Below, in pieces: positions 8,449 through 18,218 of a DNA stretch of 64,000 nt. Where the stretch lies: assembly GCA_018402155.1 (NCBI GenBank), contig JAGYJG010000001.1, forward strand, positions 2,128,501 to 2,192,500. Direction: 5' to 3'. This DNA comes from Bacteroidia bacterium (GTDB lineage Bacteria > Bacteroidota > Bacteroidia > NS11-12g > UBA9320). Below the pieces are notes generated by a model. The model searched no databases. It was not told the origin of the DNA and saw nothing but the letters and a program-made list of their open reading frames with translations. Position numbers and translations under genes: made by a program. Within the stretch, counting starts at the first letter, position 1, and every line of letters starts with the position of its first letter.

Positions 8449-9491
8449 AAAATGGCCATAACATAGCATCCTATTTTACTGGCCGAAAATTGATTCTGCC
8501 TTTTATTATAGGACTTGCTATGGCTGCGTATTTTTTTTTGCAAGATTTTGATACAGAGGCATATCGAAACATAAACTGGACTACAGAGTCCAGCATATGG
8601 CTAATTGCTGCAGTGTTTGCAATTTTCTCCCGTTTGATGAGCTATGCCTATCGCCTTATTGTGCTTTCTAATTATGAAATTTCTTGGATACGGGCAGTCC
8701 AAATAGTGGTGCTATGGGAGTTTTCATCTGCCATATCACCAGGTATAGTAGGAGGTACTGCTGCTGCACTTTTACTTTTGGCACGTGAAAAAAAAATAGA
8801 TTCTGGGAAAGGAACAGCTATTGTTTTGGCTACTTCTTTTCTAGATGTACTCTTTTATGTACTAGCTGTTCCTGTTTTGGCATTATGGGTCTCCCGTGTT
8901 GCCGTTATACCTCAGAGTATTGGTTATTTATCTGACACTTCTATCTGGAATTATTTTATAACGATATACTTTTTGTTTTTATGCTGGGCTTTACTCCTAG
9001 GATTTGGTCTGTTTTTTAGACCAAAAAGCATAGCTAGATTTGTGTTATTGTTTACAAAGTTCCACTTTTTAAAACGCTATAGATATCAAGTACTTGCGTG
9101 GGGAAACAATTTAATTGCAGCGGCAAATGAATTCAAAACACAACGATTTTCACATTGGATTAAGGCTTTCATGGGCACTATTTTAGCGTGGGTTTCACGC
9201 TTTATTTTAGTAAATTGTCTCATCTTAGCATTTGGAAATGGTACAGCAGTAGTAGAAATTTTTGCAAAACAATTAGTAATGTGGGCTGCACTGATGATTC
9301 CTGCAACCCCGGGAGCTGCTGGCATGGCCGAATGGCTATTTAGTGGATTTATGAATGAGTATTTTATAAATGCTCAGGTTACCAATACCGCAGCCTTTAT
9401 ATGGCGATTACTCAGCTATTGGCCCTATTTATTTGCTGGAATAGTAGTTTTTCCAGTATGGTATAATGCTACTTCTTCTCGTAAACAGTGA
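8445..9491 (+). CDS. UPF0104 integral membrane protein (LPG synthase TM-like)
   Basis: The 348-residue protein has about eight hydrophobic segments and the conserved core of the UPF0104/lysylphosphatidylglycerol synthase transmembrane family, notably WEFSSAISPGIVGGTAAAL near residues 87-107 and IPATPGAAGMAEWLF near 285-300. The family includes flippase-like domains and proteins of unknown substrate; the cytoplasmic aminoacyl-transferase half of true MprF enzymes is absent. The start appears to be TTG at 8445, overlapping the stop of icd as TTGA, because no in-frame ATG precedes the first membrane segment. Its substrate and its link with icd are unknown. Confidence 0.8.
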   Translation: MKNGHNIASYFTGRKLILPFIIGLAMAAYFFLQDFDTEAYRNINWTTESSIWLIAAVFAIFSRLMSYAYRLIVLSNYEISWIRAVQIVVLWEFSSAISPGIVGGTAAALLLLAREKKIDSGKGTAIVLATSFLDVLFYVLAVPVLALWVSRVAVIPQSIGYLSDTSIWNYFITIYFLFLCWALLLGFGLFFRPKSIARFVLLFTKFHFLKRYRYQVLAWGNNLIAAANEFKTQRFSHWIKAFMGTILAWVSRFILVNCLILAFGNGTAVVEIFAKQLVMWAALMIPATPGAAGMAEWLFSGFMNEYFINAQVTNTAAFIWRLLSYWPYLFAGIVVFPVWYNATSSRKQ

Positions 9492-9612
9492 AGAAATTGT
9501 CGCCTTATTCAAGCCTTAGCTTTTATAACTTTGGAATACTGGTTGAATAAAGATTTTATAGAAGTAAGTATATATACATAGAATCCAAAAAAAATAAGTT
9601 GCTTTGCAAGTA

Positions 9613-10689
9613 ATGATAGAAAAACCTAAAATAGGAATCACTGTTGGCGATTTTAATGGCGTCGGGCCAGAATTGATACTCAAAACGCTTAGCAATGATT
9701 TAATTTTCAATTATTGTACACCCATAGTGTACGGCACCAGCTATGTATTTAAGTTTTATGCAGACTTGATGGAGCTTCCAGGCTTAGAGTTTAATGTAGT
9801 TAAAGACATAAAAGACATAAAACATGGAAAAGTAAACCTGCGCATATGCAGCAATGAGCGAATAGAAATAACACCGGGGAAACCTAGTGTACAAGCAGGA
9901 AAGCTTGCTTATGAAGCACTCCAGCTTATAGTTTCTGATATTAGAGAAGGAATAGTAGAAAATATTTTAACTGCACCCATAGACAAAAAGACGACTGCAC
10001 AAGCAGGGTTGCCATATAATGGTCACACAGAGTTTTTTGCCAATGAATTTTCTAGCAAAGCTCAAATGCTTTTGCTAAATGATAAATTACGAGTTGCTAT
10101 GGTTACTGGTCACACGGCACTTAGTGAGGTGCCGTCAAAGATAAACACTGCCGTGGTATTAGAGGCAATAGAAGTACTTCATGCTAACCTACGTGCAGAT
10201 TTTGGTATTATAAAACCCAAGATAGCGGTATTGGGTATAAATCCTCACGGAGGAGATAACGGACTTATGGGAAAAGAAGAGGCAGAACTCATAGCTCCAG
10301 CCGTGCGTCAAGCACAAGATAAAGGCATATTAGCAATAGGACCATATGCTCCAGACGGTTTTTTTGGGTCAAGTAATGCTGCAAATTTTGATGGTGTGCT
10401 TGGTATGTATCACGATCAAGTACTTATCCCGTTCAAGCAAGTTGCATTTGCAGATGGGGTGAATTATACAGCAGGACTACCCATTGTGCGGACTTCTCCT
10501 GACCATGGCACAGCCTATGATATTGCTGGTAAAGGAATAGCTGATACGTCATCATTTATAAATGCGCTTTACCTGATAAATAAAATACATAGAAATAGAA
10601 TAGCCTATTATGATGATTCTGTTTCTCCACTTGATTTCAGAGACCATAAACGAGAAAAATTTAGTATTGGGATACCAGACTTAAGATAA
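9613..10689 (+). CDS. pdxA: 4-hydroxythreonine-4-phosphate dehydrogenase
   Basis: The 358-residue product catalyses the NAD-dependent oxidation of 4-phosphohydroxy-threonine in pyridoxal phosphate synthesis. Family landmarks are GITVGDFNGVGPE at the N-terminus, the metal-binding stretch GHTEFFA, NPHGGDNGLMGKEE, MYHDQVLIPFK and SPDHGTAYDIAGKG. An in-frame TTG at 9604 would add three residues; the ATG at 9613 gives the normal start. A 121-base spacer separates it from the upstream membrane protein, so it may have its own promoter. Such DXP-dependent B6 synthesis also needs PdxJ, which is not in this window. Confidence 0.95.
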   Translation: MIEKPKIGITVGDFNGVGPELILKTLSNDLIFNYCTPIVYGTSYVFKFYADLMELPGLEFNVVKDIKDIKHGKVNLRICSNERIEITPGKPSVQAGKLAYEALQLIVSDIREGIVENILTAPIDKKTTAQAGLPYNGHTEFFANEFSSKAQMLLLNDKLRVAMVTGHTALSEVPSKINTAVVLEAIEVLHANLRADFGIIKPKIAVLGINPHGGDNGLMGKEEAELIAPAVRQAQDKGILAIGPYAPDGFFGSSNAANFDGVLGMYHDQVLIPFKQVAFADGVNYTAGLPIVRTSPDHGTAYDIAGKGIADTSSFINALYLINKIHRNRIAYYDDSVSPLDFRDHKREKFSIGIPDLR

Positions 10690-10703
10690 GTGAATCTTAA
10701 TAA

Positions 10704-10732
10704 TTGGTTTATAACTAAAAATTTTACCTTTG
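10704..10732 (+). promoter_or_regulatory. Promoter of the yceD-rpmF-plsX-fabH operon
   Basis: TTGG at 10704-10707, a near match to the -33 TTTG, is separated by 17 bases from TACCTTTG at 10725-10732, a match to the -7 TAnnTTTG. The ATG follows 14 bases later, so the leader is very short. This is the most complete Bacteroidota-type promoter I found in the window. Confidence 0.65.
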
Positions 10733-10745
10733 CGGACTTTTTAAG

Positions 10746-11240
10746 ATGAAGCTAAACCATTTCGATATTGATTTTATTAAATTCAAGAACGAAAAAGATG
10801 TAGTCCGTTTTGAAATAAATGATACGTTCTTTACCTTAAAGGAGAATAGCCTACACAACCGCTGTGATATAGCTATTGAGATTTCTTGCGAAAAAAGTGA
10901 CAACACATTGACGCTTGTTTATGATATGTTAGGACACGTTTACTCACAATGCGAACGCTGCTTGAACGACATAAGTATAGCAGTTAAAACAAATAACAAT
11001 GATGTATTGAAACTAACCAATGATGAGGAGCTTTTGCAACAAGAAAATTATCTCAGTGCCAATCATCAGGTATATTCAACATACGACTCAATATACGAGC
11101 AAATATGTTTGAGTATGCCTACAAGGCTGATATGCGAAAACTCTATAACAAATAAAATATGTGAAATAGCACAACTGCAGTCTGCATCAGAAGAGGTGAT
11201 AGACGAACGTTGGGCAGAACTTAAAAAATTAATAAAATAA
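10746..11240 (+). CDS. YceD/DUF177 family protein
   Basis: The 164-residue protein belongs to the DUF177/YceD family, needed for normal 23S rRNA accumulation in E. coli and plants. The conserved CERCL motif lies near residues 75-79 and the family ending DERWAELKKLI is present. Location directly upstream of rpmF (three bases) and plsX is the classic bacterial arrangement yceD-rpmF-plsX-fabH and strongly supports the call. The molecular activity of the family is not established. Confidence 0.9.
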   Translation: MKLNHFDIDFIKFKNEKDVVRFEINDTFFTLKENSLHNRCDIAIEISCEKSDNTLTLVYDMLGHVYSQCERCLNDISIAVKTNNNDVLKLTNDEELLQQENYLSANHQVYSTYDSIYEQICLSMPTRLICENSITNKICEIAQLQSASEEVIDERWAELKKLIK

Positions 11241-11243
11241 ATA

Positions 11244-11429
11244 ATGGCACATCCTAAACGTAAGATCTCCAAGACAAGAAGAGACAAAAGAAGAACTCAT
11301 TACAAATTAGGTAACAGACAACTCCATAGAGATCCGTCTACAGGTGATGTACACTTGTATCACAGACTAAATCTTGAAACTGGCATGTACAGGGGAGTTC
11401 AAGTTATAGAACCTAATAACGCAGACTAA
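11244..11429 (+). CDS. rpmF: 50S ribosomal protein L32
   Basis: The 61-residue basic protein starts with [17 protein letters not shown], the invariant L32 N-terminus. It is a component of the large ribosomal subunit. It contains no cysteine at all, so it is a zinc-independent C-minus form, unlike L32 proteins with a CxxC zinc ribbon. It sits between yceD and plsX with very short spacers. Confidence 0.96.
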   Translation: MAHPKRKISKTRRDKRRTHYKLGNRQLHRDPSTGDVHLYHRLNLETGMYRGVQVIEPNNAD

Positions 11430-11437
11430 CATTTCGT

Positions 11438-12412
11438 ATGAGAATTGGCATAGATGCCATGGGGGGTGATTTTGCTCCCAAAGAATGTGTAGAAGCCGTA
11501 CTTTCGGAAGCTAACACTTCAGATTGTGATTCACATTTTTTTGTGTTTGGGGAGCAGAGTGCTCTAAAAAACTATGCAGCAGACTTGGATCACCCCAAAA
11601 TAACTGTTGTATATACAGGCGAAAGTATCACAATGGGTGAACATGCGACTAAAGCTGTAGCTTCCAAAAAAGAAGCTAGTATCAACGTAGGTATGCGCTA
11701 TCTTGCCGAAAACATGGTTGATGCTTTTTTGGGAGCAGGAAATACAGGTGCTATGATGGTATCTGCCCTCTATCAAGTTAAGACCATTACAGGAATAGAG
11801 CGACCAGCACTTTCATCTGTGCTGCCACAGCAAAGTGGAGTGACTGGAGTGTTGCTAGACGTAGGAGCCAATAGTGACGTAAAACCCGAAACACTAGCAA
11901 AATTTGCTGTTCTTGGTAGCGAGTATGCCAAAGCAGTATACGGTATAAAAAATCCACGTGTTGGCCTTCTCAATATAGGAGAAGAAGAAGAAAAAGGAAA
12001 TATTCTCACTAAAGGGGCATTCCCTATGCTTGAAAGTCAGTCTGGTATAAATTTTATAGGCAATGTAGAGGGACGACATTTATTTAGCGACGTTGTCGAT
12101 GTTGCAGTGTGCGACGGTTTTACAGGAAATGTCGTTGTGAAGACATGTGAAGGATTTTTTTACAATTTACTAAAAAGAGGAGTAGAAGATGATTTTCTTA
12201 CCAATTTTAATTTTGAGCACTACGGAGGCACACCTATTTTAGGGGTAAAGAAACCAGTTATTGTAGGTCATGGAATTACAAAAGCAAAAACATTTTGTAA
12301 TATGATAAAATTGGCCCAAAATGTGGTCAATTCAAATTTAATTGCTAAAATTGAACAATCTTTTTCTGAAACAACAAACAACGTAACGCAGTCCAAAACT
12401 GAAAATATTTAA
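11438..12412 (+). CDS. plsX: Phosphate acyltransferase PlsX
   Basis: This 324-residue cytoplasmic enzyme converts acyl-ACP to acyl-phosphate for phospholipid synthesis. The start MRIGIDAMGGDFAP is diagnostic, followed by GNTGAMM, LLDVGANSD and VCDGFTGNVVVK. It begins eight bases after rpmF, and its TAA is immediately followed by the fabH ATG. The order ties membrane lipid synthesis to ribosome components, as in many bacteria. Confidence 0.96.
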   Translation: MRIGIDAMGGDFAPKECVEAVLSEANTSDCDSHFFVFGEQSALKNYAADLDHPKITVVYTGESITMGEHATKAVASKKEASINVGMRYLAENMVDAFLGAGNTGAMMVSALYQVKTITGIERPALSSVLPQQSGVTGVLLDVGANSDVKPETLAKFAVLGSEYAKAVYGIKNPRVGLLNIGEEEEKGNILTKGAFPMLESQSGINFIGNVEGRHLFSDVVDVAVCDGFTGNVVVKTCEGFFYNLLKRGVEDDFLTNFNFEHYGGTPILGVKKPVIVGHGITKAKTFCNMIKLAQNVVNSNLIAKIEQSFSETTNNVTQSKTENI

Positions 12413-13399
12413 ATGAGAGCAGCAATTACAGCCGTTGGTGGTTATGTGCCTGAAAAAATCGTCACGAATAAAGACCTGGAAAAATTAGTAGATACTTCTG
12501 ACGAGTGGATACAAAGCAGAACAGGAATTAAGGAGCGAAGAATGATGCCAGATGGTTCTGCCACTAGTGATATTTGTGCAGAAGCAGTATCTCAAATTCT
12601 TGCAAAAAGAAAAATATCTGCAGAGGAAATAGATCTTATAATTGTTGCTACGGTGACACCTGACCACGTTTTTCCTGCCACTGCTAACGTCGTTTCTGAT
12701 AAAATTGGTGCAACCAATTCGTGGGGCTTTGATATAAGTGCTGCTTGCTCTGGCTTTTTGTTTGCTCTAGAAACAGGATCTAAATTTATAGAGTCTGGAA
12801 AACACAAAAAAGTAATTGTGTGTGGTGCAGATAAAATGTCAGCTATTACAAATTATCAGGATAGAAATACCTGTGTTATTTTTGGTGATGGTGGAGGAGC
12901 CGTATTGCTGGAGCCGAGTATAGATGAAAATGGTATTGTCGATAGCATTTTAAAAAGTGATGGCTCTGGAAAAGAATTCTTGCATCAAAAAGCTGGGGGT
13001 TCACTATATCCGCCTACCCATGAAACCATAAACGCCAGAGAGCACTATGTACACCAAGAGGGAAAAACCGTTTTTAAATTTGCAGTAACTAACATGGCTG
13101 AAGTAAGTAGAGCTATTATGGATCGAAATAATCTAACGGGCGATGACGTAGACTATCTCTGTGCGCATCAAGCTAACCTCAGAATAATAGATGCCACAGC
13201 ACGTAGGATGGAGCTAGCTGACCACAAAGTACTTATAAATATAGCGCATTATGGTAACACAACAGCAGGAACTATTCCGCTATTGTTTTCTGATTTTGAA
13301 AAAAAATTTAAAAAAGGCGATAACATTGTTTTAGCGGCTTTTGGAGGAGGATTTACGTGGGGTTCTATTTATTTGAAGTGGGCCTACGATTCCTTATAA
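12413..13399 (+). CDS. fabH: 3-oxoacyl-ACP synthase III (KAS III), copy 1
   Basis: The 328-residue condensing enzyme starts fatty acid synthesis by joining acyl-CoA to malonyl-ACP. The catalytic triad is visible: Cys112 in SAACSGF, His252 in CAHQAN and Asn282 in HYGNTTAG. It follows plsX with no gap and precedes accB, fitting the plsX-fabH operon. A second, divergent copy lies 2.1 kb downstream at 15466. This one, inside the conserved operon, is the likelier housekeeping enzyme. Confidence 0.95.
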   Translation: MRAAITAVGGYVPEKIVTNKDLEKLVDTSDEWIQSRTGIKERRMMPDGSATSDICAEAVSQILAKRKISAEEIDLIIVATVTPDHVFPATANVVSDKIGATNSWGFDISAACSGFLFALETGSKFIESGKHKKVIVCGADKMSAITNYQDRNTCVIFGDGGGAVLLEPSIDENGIVDSILKSDGSGKEFLHQKAGGSLYPPTHETINAREHYVHQEGKTVFKFAVTNMAEVSRAIMDRNNLTGDDVDYLCAHQANLRIIDATARRMELADHKVLINIAHYGNTTAGTIPLLFSDFEKKFKKGDNIVLAAFGGGFTWGSIYLKWAYDSL

Positions 13400-13446
13400 T
13401 GTAACAAATTTTACTACTTTCGTTAACTGAAATATATATATCACAA

Positions 13447-13929
13447 ATGGACTTAAAAGAAATTCAAACACTCATCAAATTCATTTCATCTTCTAAAGTA
13501 GATGAAGTTTCTATTGAGCAAAAAGACTTTAAAATCAAAATACGCAAAAATCAAACAACTGTTTTGCAAGCACAAAGTCCTCCTATTCAAGTGCTTCCAC
13601 AAGCCTCCGTTCAAGTGCCAGAAACATCAAGTTCTTCTGAGACAGATAGTACGATTGAAAAATCGATAAACAATGGTACTTCTGCTAGTACTGTAGAGAT
13701 TAAATCACCTATGATCGGTACTTTTTATAGAAAAGCATCCCCAGACAAGCCGTCTTTTGTTGAGGTAGGTGATATTATAGAAAAAGGGCAGGTTATTTGT
13801 ATTATTGAAGCTATGAAGCTTTTTAATGAAATAGAGGCTGAAGTCAGTGGTAAAATCGTGAAAGTATTGGTAGATGACTCTAATCCAGTAGAATATGACC
13901 AACCACTTTTCTTAATCGAACCAAGCTAA
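13447..13929 (+). CDS. accB: Acetyl-CoA carboxylase biotin carboxyl carrier protein
   Basis: The 160-residue protein has the standard AccB layout: a short N-terminal region (1-40), a flexible Ser/Pro/Gln-rich linker (about 41-84) and a C-terminal biotinyl domain. Lys124 in [13 protein letters not shown] is the biotin attachment site. It carries the carboxyl group between AccC and the carboxyltransferase. It precedes accC by ten bases. A TACTTTCG at 13415-13422 could be a weak -7 element of its own. Confidence 0.95.
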   Translation: MDLKEIQTLIKFISSSKVDEVSIEQKDFKIKIRKNQTTVLQAQSPPIQVLPQASVQVPETSSSSETDSTIEKSINNGTSASTVEIKSPMIGTFYRKASPDKPSFVEVGDIIEKGQVICIIEAMKLFNEIEAEVSGKIVKVLVDDSNPVEYDQPLFLIEPS

Positions 13930-13939
13930 TTAGTCCGGT

Positions 13940-15279
13940 ATGTTTAAAAAAATATTAATCGCAAATAGAGGCGAAATTGCTTTGCGTATAATACGTACGT
14001 GCAAGGAAATGGGAATATCTACAGTAGCTGTCTATTCTACCGCCGACGCAGACTCCCTTCATGTTAAATTCGCAGACGAGGCTGTCTGTATAGGCCCTCC
14101 CCAAGTTCTAAATCGTATCTAAGTATGCCAAATATTATAGCTGCAGCAGAAATTACAAATGCAGATGCTATTCATCCCGGTTACGGTTTTTTGTCAGAAA
14201 ATGCACAATTTTCAGAAATGTGTCGTGATCATGGCATAAAATTCATAGGTGCAAGCCCAGAAATGATAGAAGGAATGGGTGATAAATCTAACGCAAAAGC
14301 TACTATGATAGCAGCTGGTGTGCCTTGTGTTCCTGGTTCTGAAGGCTTGTTAAAAGATTTGAAACATGCAAAAGCTGTGGCGCAAGAAGTTGGATATCCT
14401 ATTATGCTTAAAGCAACTGCTGGAGGAGGTGGACGAGGAATGCGATTGATTTGGAAGGAAGAAGATTTTGAAGATCATTGGAATAGTGCACGCACAGAAT
14501 CAAAAGCTGCTTTTGGAAATGATGCCATGTACTTGGAAAAATTTGTTGAAGAACCGCGACATATTGAAATACAAATAGCCGGAGACCAGTATGGCAAAGT
14601 ATGTCACTTATCTGAGCGTGACTGTAGTATACAGCGTCGTCATCAAAAACTAATTGAAGAAGCTCCTTCTCCTTTTGCAGATGATGATTTGAGAAATAGA
14701 ATGGGAGAAGCCGCCATAAAAGCCGGTGAGGCTATACGTTATGAGGGCGTCGGAACGGTGGAGTTTCTAGTAGATAAACACAAGCAATTCTATTTCATGG
14801 AAATGAATGTGCGTATACAAGTAGAGCACCCTGTTACTGAAGAGGTTATAAATTTTGACCTGATAAAAGAGCAAATAAAAATAGCAGCAGGGCACCCCAT
14901 TAGCGGGCAAAACCACCTGCCGCAGAAACACTCTATAGAGTGCAGAATAAATGCAGAAGACCCGTTTAATGATTACAGACCTAGTCCCGGAAAAATCACA
15001 GTATTGCATAAACCTGGTGGCCATGGTGTACGGATAGATTCCCACATATACGCAGGTTATACAATACCTCCTCATTATGACTCTATGATAGCTAAGCTTA
15101 TCGTATCTGCTCAAACCAGAGAGGAGTGTATATTGAAAATGGAACGTGCTTTATCTGAATTTACAATAGAGGGAATAAAAACAACTATACCTCTTCATCT
15201 TAAACTTATGAAAGACCCGGATTTTAGAGCAGGTAATTTCACAACAAAGTTTATGGAGACGTTTGACATTCGAAAGTAA
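13940..15279 (+). CDS. accC: Acetyl-CoA carboxylase biotin carboxylase, frameshifted
   Basis: The enzyme carboxylates biotin on AccB with ATP and bicarbonate. The first 60 codons (start [17 protein letters not shown]) run into a stop at 14120-14122, while the remaining 384 codons from [20 protein letters not shown] onward are one frame away. Reading one extra C in the CCCC at 14099-14102 restores a continuous protein of about 446 residues through [12 protein letters not shown], matching the usual 449. ATP-grasp motifs ([36 protein letters not shown]) are intact. Since accC is essential in nearly all bacteria, a base missing from the sequence is more likely than a real mutation. Confidence 0.92.
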
Positions 15280-15465
15280 TCAGATGATTAATAATGAATA
15301 GAAAAATCTGAGAGAAAAGATAATGACAGTGGTTTTTTGTTCTAGATAGTAGTGAAAACAGATTTGTTATTGCTCTAAAGCCTACTCATGTATACATCCA
15401 ACGATGTAAAGCAGTTCCAGATTATTTTTTTTTCGCAAATGCAGTTTTGGTGTTAAATTGCACCT

Positions 15466-16467
15466 ATGAATAGTGCAATAATCAAAGGCATTGGGTATTA
15501 TGTTCCAAAAAATGTTGTGACCAACGAGGATCTCTCTAAAATAATGGATACCAGCGATGAATGGATTACCGAACGTACAGGAATAAAAGAGCGCAGATGG
15601 ATAAATAATGATGAAAGTACGTCTTCTATGGCATTGGAAGCGTCAAAAAACGCTATACAAGACGCAGACATTGAAAAATCAGCAATTGACTTTATAATAT
15701 TCGCCACATTAAGCCCAGATTATTATTTTCCAGGTCCTGGTGTTACTTTACAAAAAGAACTTGGATTAGATACTATTGGTGCTCTTGATGTTCGAAACCA
15801 GTGTAGTGGATTTGTGTATGCGCTTTCAATCGCAGATCAATATATAAAAACAGGGATGTACCAAAACATACTTGTAGTAGGTTCTGAATACCATAGTGGG
15901 GGGCTTGACAAAACTACGAAAGGCCGAGGTGTTTCGGTCATATTTGGAGATGGCGCAGGTGCGGCTATTGTTTCTAAAAGCCCGAGCAAAGAAAGAGGTA
16001 TTTTGTCTACCCACCTGCACGCACAAGGGGAGCATGCCGAAGAACTTACACTTATAGGACCGAGTACAAGGCGATGGGTTCCTCAAATTATAGACGGTGC
16101 CGGCAAAGATGATGATGCAATATATCCCTATATGAATGGAACATTTGTTTTTAAACATGCGGTTACTCGTTTTCCAGAGGTGATTAATGAAGCTTTAAAG
16201 AAAAATGACCTTAATGCCGAGGATATTGATCTTTTGATACCGCATCAGGCTAATCTTCGCATCTCTCAATTTGTACAAAAGAAAATGGGATTAACGGATA
16301 GTCAAGTCTTCAATAATATACAAAAATACGGGAATACAACAGCTGCCTCTATACCCATAGCCCTTGCTGAAGCTAAACAAGCAGGTCTTGTTAGCCAAGG
16401 AGACCTTATTTGCTTAGCAGCATTTGGCAGTGGTTTTACGTGGGCTAGTGCCCTTATCAGATGGTAG
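15466..16467 (+). CDS. 3-oxoacyl-ACP synthase III family protein, copy 2
   Basis: This 333-residue protein is a second KAS III. It keeps the catalytic Cys113 (NQCSGFVYAL), the histidine in IPHQANLRIS and the asparagine in YGNTTAAS. It differs from copy 1 in the loop after residue 130, including extra residues around RWVPQIIDGAGKDDDA, suggesting a different acyl primer. Branched or longer acyl groups are plausible in Bacteroidota but not shown here. It stands apart from accC by 186 bases, and its end overlaps the mscS start by seven bases, so the two may be coupled. Confidence 0.9.
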   Translation: MNSAIIKGIGYYVPKNVVTNEDLSKIMDTSDEWITERTGIKERRWINNDESTSSMALEASKNAIQDADIEKSAIDFIIFATLSPDYYFPGPGVTLQKELGLDTIGALDVRNQCSGFVYALSIADQYIKTGMYQNILVVGSEYHSGGLDKTTKGRGVSVIFGDGAGAAIVSKSPSKERGILSTHLHAQGEHAEELTLIGPSTRRWVPQIIDGAGKDDDAIYPYMNGTFVFKHAVTRFPEVINEALKKNDLNAEDIDLLIPHQANLRISQFVQKKMGLTDSQVFNNIQKYGNTTAASIPIALAEAKQAGLVSQGDLICLAAFGSGFTWASALIRW

Positions 16468-17321
16468 GAGATATAACACACAAAGAAGGTATCCAAATTG
16501 CTATAATTGTAATAGTATCCTATCTTATAGTGCAGGCTGGCAAAGCCCTAATAAGAAGGTCCATACACAAAACATACAGCGATCCAACCGAAAGTGAATC
16601 TCGAGTCACAGGCCTGAAGTTTTTGCACAACACACTTTCTTTTCTAGTTTATACAATTGGAGTTATAGCTATTATTTACAGCATTCCACCATTGAAACAA
16701 ATAGGCAAAACACTATTTGCCGGCGCAGGTATTTTCGCTGCTATTCTAGGTTTTGCGTCACAGCAAGCTTTTAGTAACATTATAGGGGGCATTTTTCTAG
16801 TTATTTTCAAACCTTTTAGAGTAGGTGATCTTATAAAGGTGGGAACCATAAACGAGGGATTTGTTGAGGATATAACTTTGCGGCATACGATAATTAGAGA
16901 TTTTGAAAATAGACGTATAGTTGTTCCGAATTCGCTAATTAGTACAGAAACAATTCATAATTCTACAATAAAAGACGCACGAATTTTAAATCGTATCGCG
17001 TTTCAGATAAGCTATGACTCCGACGTAGATTTGGCCATGCGTATTATAAAAGAAGAAGCTATGCAGCATCCAAATTTTATAGATGATCGTACTGCTACGC
17101 AAAAAAAGGATGGTATAGAAGCAGTAGATGTAAGAGTAATATCTTGGGATCACTCTTCCATTACTTTGCGTGCTTATGTATGGTGTGACAATCAGCAGCT
17201 TGGTTTCGATCTCAAAACAGCACTATTTTACAGTGTGAAAAAACGCTTTGAGTTAGCAAATATTGAGATTCCATTTCCACACCGTACAGTGGTATATAAA
17301 AATAGTGAGCAAAAAAAGTAG
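16461..17321 (+). CDS. Mechanosensitive ion channel, MscS family
   Basis: The 286-residue membrane protein has two N-terminal hydrophobic segments and then the pore helix and beta domain of MscS, with the glycine- and alanine-rich signature GAGIFAAILGFASQQAF and FKPFRVGDLIKVG. Such channels open under membrane tension and release solutes on osmotic downshift. The size equals that of E. coli MscS. The ATG lies inside the end of the second KAS III gene (seven-base overlap). Confidence 0.92.
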   Translation: MVGDITHKEGIQIAIIVIVSYLIVQAGKALIRRSIHKTYSDPTESESRVTGLKFLHNTLSFLVYTIGVIAIIYSIPPLKQIGKTLFAGAGIFAAILGFASQQAFSNIIGGIFLVIFKPFRVGDLIKVGTINEGFVEDITLRHTIIRDFENRRIVVPNSLISTETIHNSTIKDARILNRIAFQISYDSDVDLAMRIIKEEAMQHPNFIDDRTATQKKDGIEAVDVRVISWDHSSITLRAYVWCDNQQLGFDLKTALFYSVKKRFELANIEIPFPHRTVVYKNSEQKK

Positions 17322-17535
17322 AAATAAGAGAAGTATAGGGCTCTATTTTGCTGAATCTAGAAAAACATAGTGGCTAAATGTATGTTGATTTTAGTACATA
17401 CACTGAAGATAGCTCTATGTGATTGAATGCAATAAGTTTATGAGCTATTTAAAAATAAATTACCATACTATTATGCTGCCACACACTACAGTAGCATTTG
17501 TATTGAGGTATGTTAGTTGAAAAAGTAGTCGAGAT

Positions 17536-17988
17536 ATGAAAAGAAAAAAATACGAAGTGATAGGAATATACGAATATATTTCATTGCCCATAGCTGGCAT
17601 TCGGCAGTTAGAAAGCAAAACAGATACTGGAGCGTATAATTCAGCTATAGATTGCTGTTTTGTAGAAGAAGTACTTGAAAATGATGGTACAATAATGCTT
17701 CATTTTGTTTTATTAAATGAAAAACATCCGTTATATACTGGTACTGTAAATAGCACAAAAGAGTTCAAAATAAAACGAGTAAGAAGCTCTAACGGTATAG
17801 AAACGTCAAGATACCAAGTAAAGTTGAAGGTAATTTTAAAGGATAGAGAGATTACGACTACGTTTAATTTAAGCAATCGTTCTGCGATGCGATATCCTGT
17901 TTTGTTAGGGAGAAAATTGTTGGCCAATCGTTTTTTGGTTGATGTGAGCCAGAATAAAAAAAATAAGAAAGTAGTAAAACGTGGCTAG
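17536..17988 (+). CDS. RimB-like retropepsin-type protease
   Basis: The 150-residue protein matches the ATP-dependent zinc protease/RimB family (COG4067), small retropepsin-like aspartic proteases. The active-site loop DTGA is at residues 30-33 (ESKTDTGAYNSAIDC) and the second family motif is RYPVLLGRKLL. RimB proteins are linked to RimK, which adds glutamates to ribosomal protein S6; no rimK is adjacent here. Flanking gaps of about 215 and 230 bases hold no other gene, so it appears monocistronic. Confidence 0.82.
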   Translation: MKRKKYEVIGIYEYISLPIAGIRQLESKTDTGAYNSAIDCCFVEEVLENDGTIMLHFVLLNEKHPLYTGTVNSTKEFKIKRVRSSNGIETSRYQVKLKVILKDREITTTFNLSNRSAMRYPVLLGRKLLANRFLVDVSQNKKNKKVVKRG

Positions 17989-18218
17989 CTCTTCATGGTT
18001 TGGTAAATTAGTTAAAATGATTTTCTGTGCATAGTAGTTGCGCTTTGTTCATTATATATTTTCAAGCACTAACGCTGTGTAATGCTCCTTGCTAGCAGAT
18101 ACACAATCGCCATTGCCTATTTGCATAATCTGTAGTGGGGTGTTCCTATATAGAACCACAAGATACTGTCTTACTATGCTAATCCAGTCGCTAAAAGAAG
18201 AGTTTACCGTTATTGTAT

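Noticed and set aside
13415-13422. TACTTTCG as the accB promoter
   Set aside because: It departs from TAnnTTTG and no -33 element fits; cotranscription from the plsX-fabH operon remains possible.
13940-15279. accC as a true pseudogene
   Set aside because: The break is one base in a C-run, everything downstream is conserved, and loss would normally be lethal; a sequence error is simpler.
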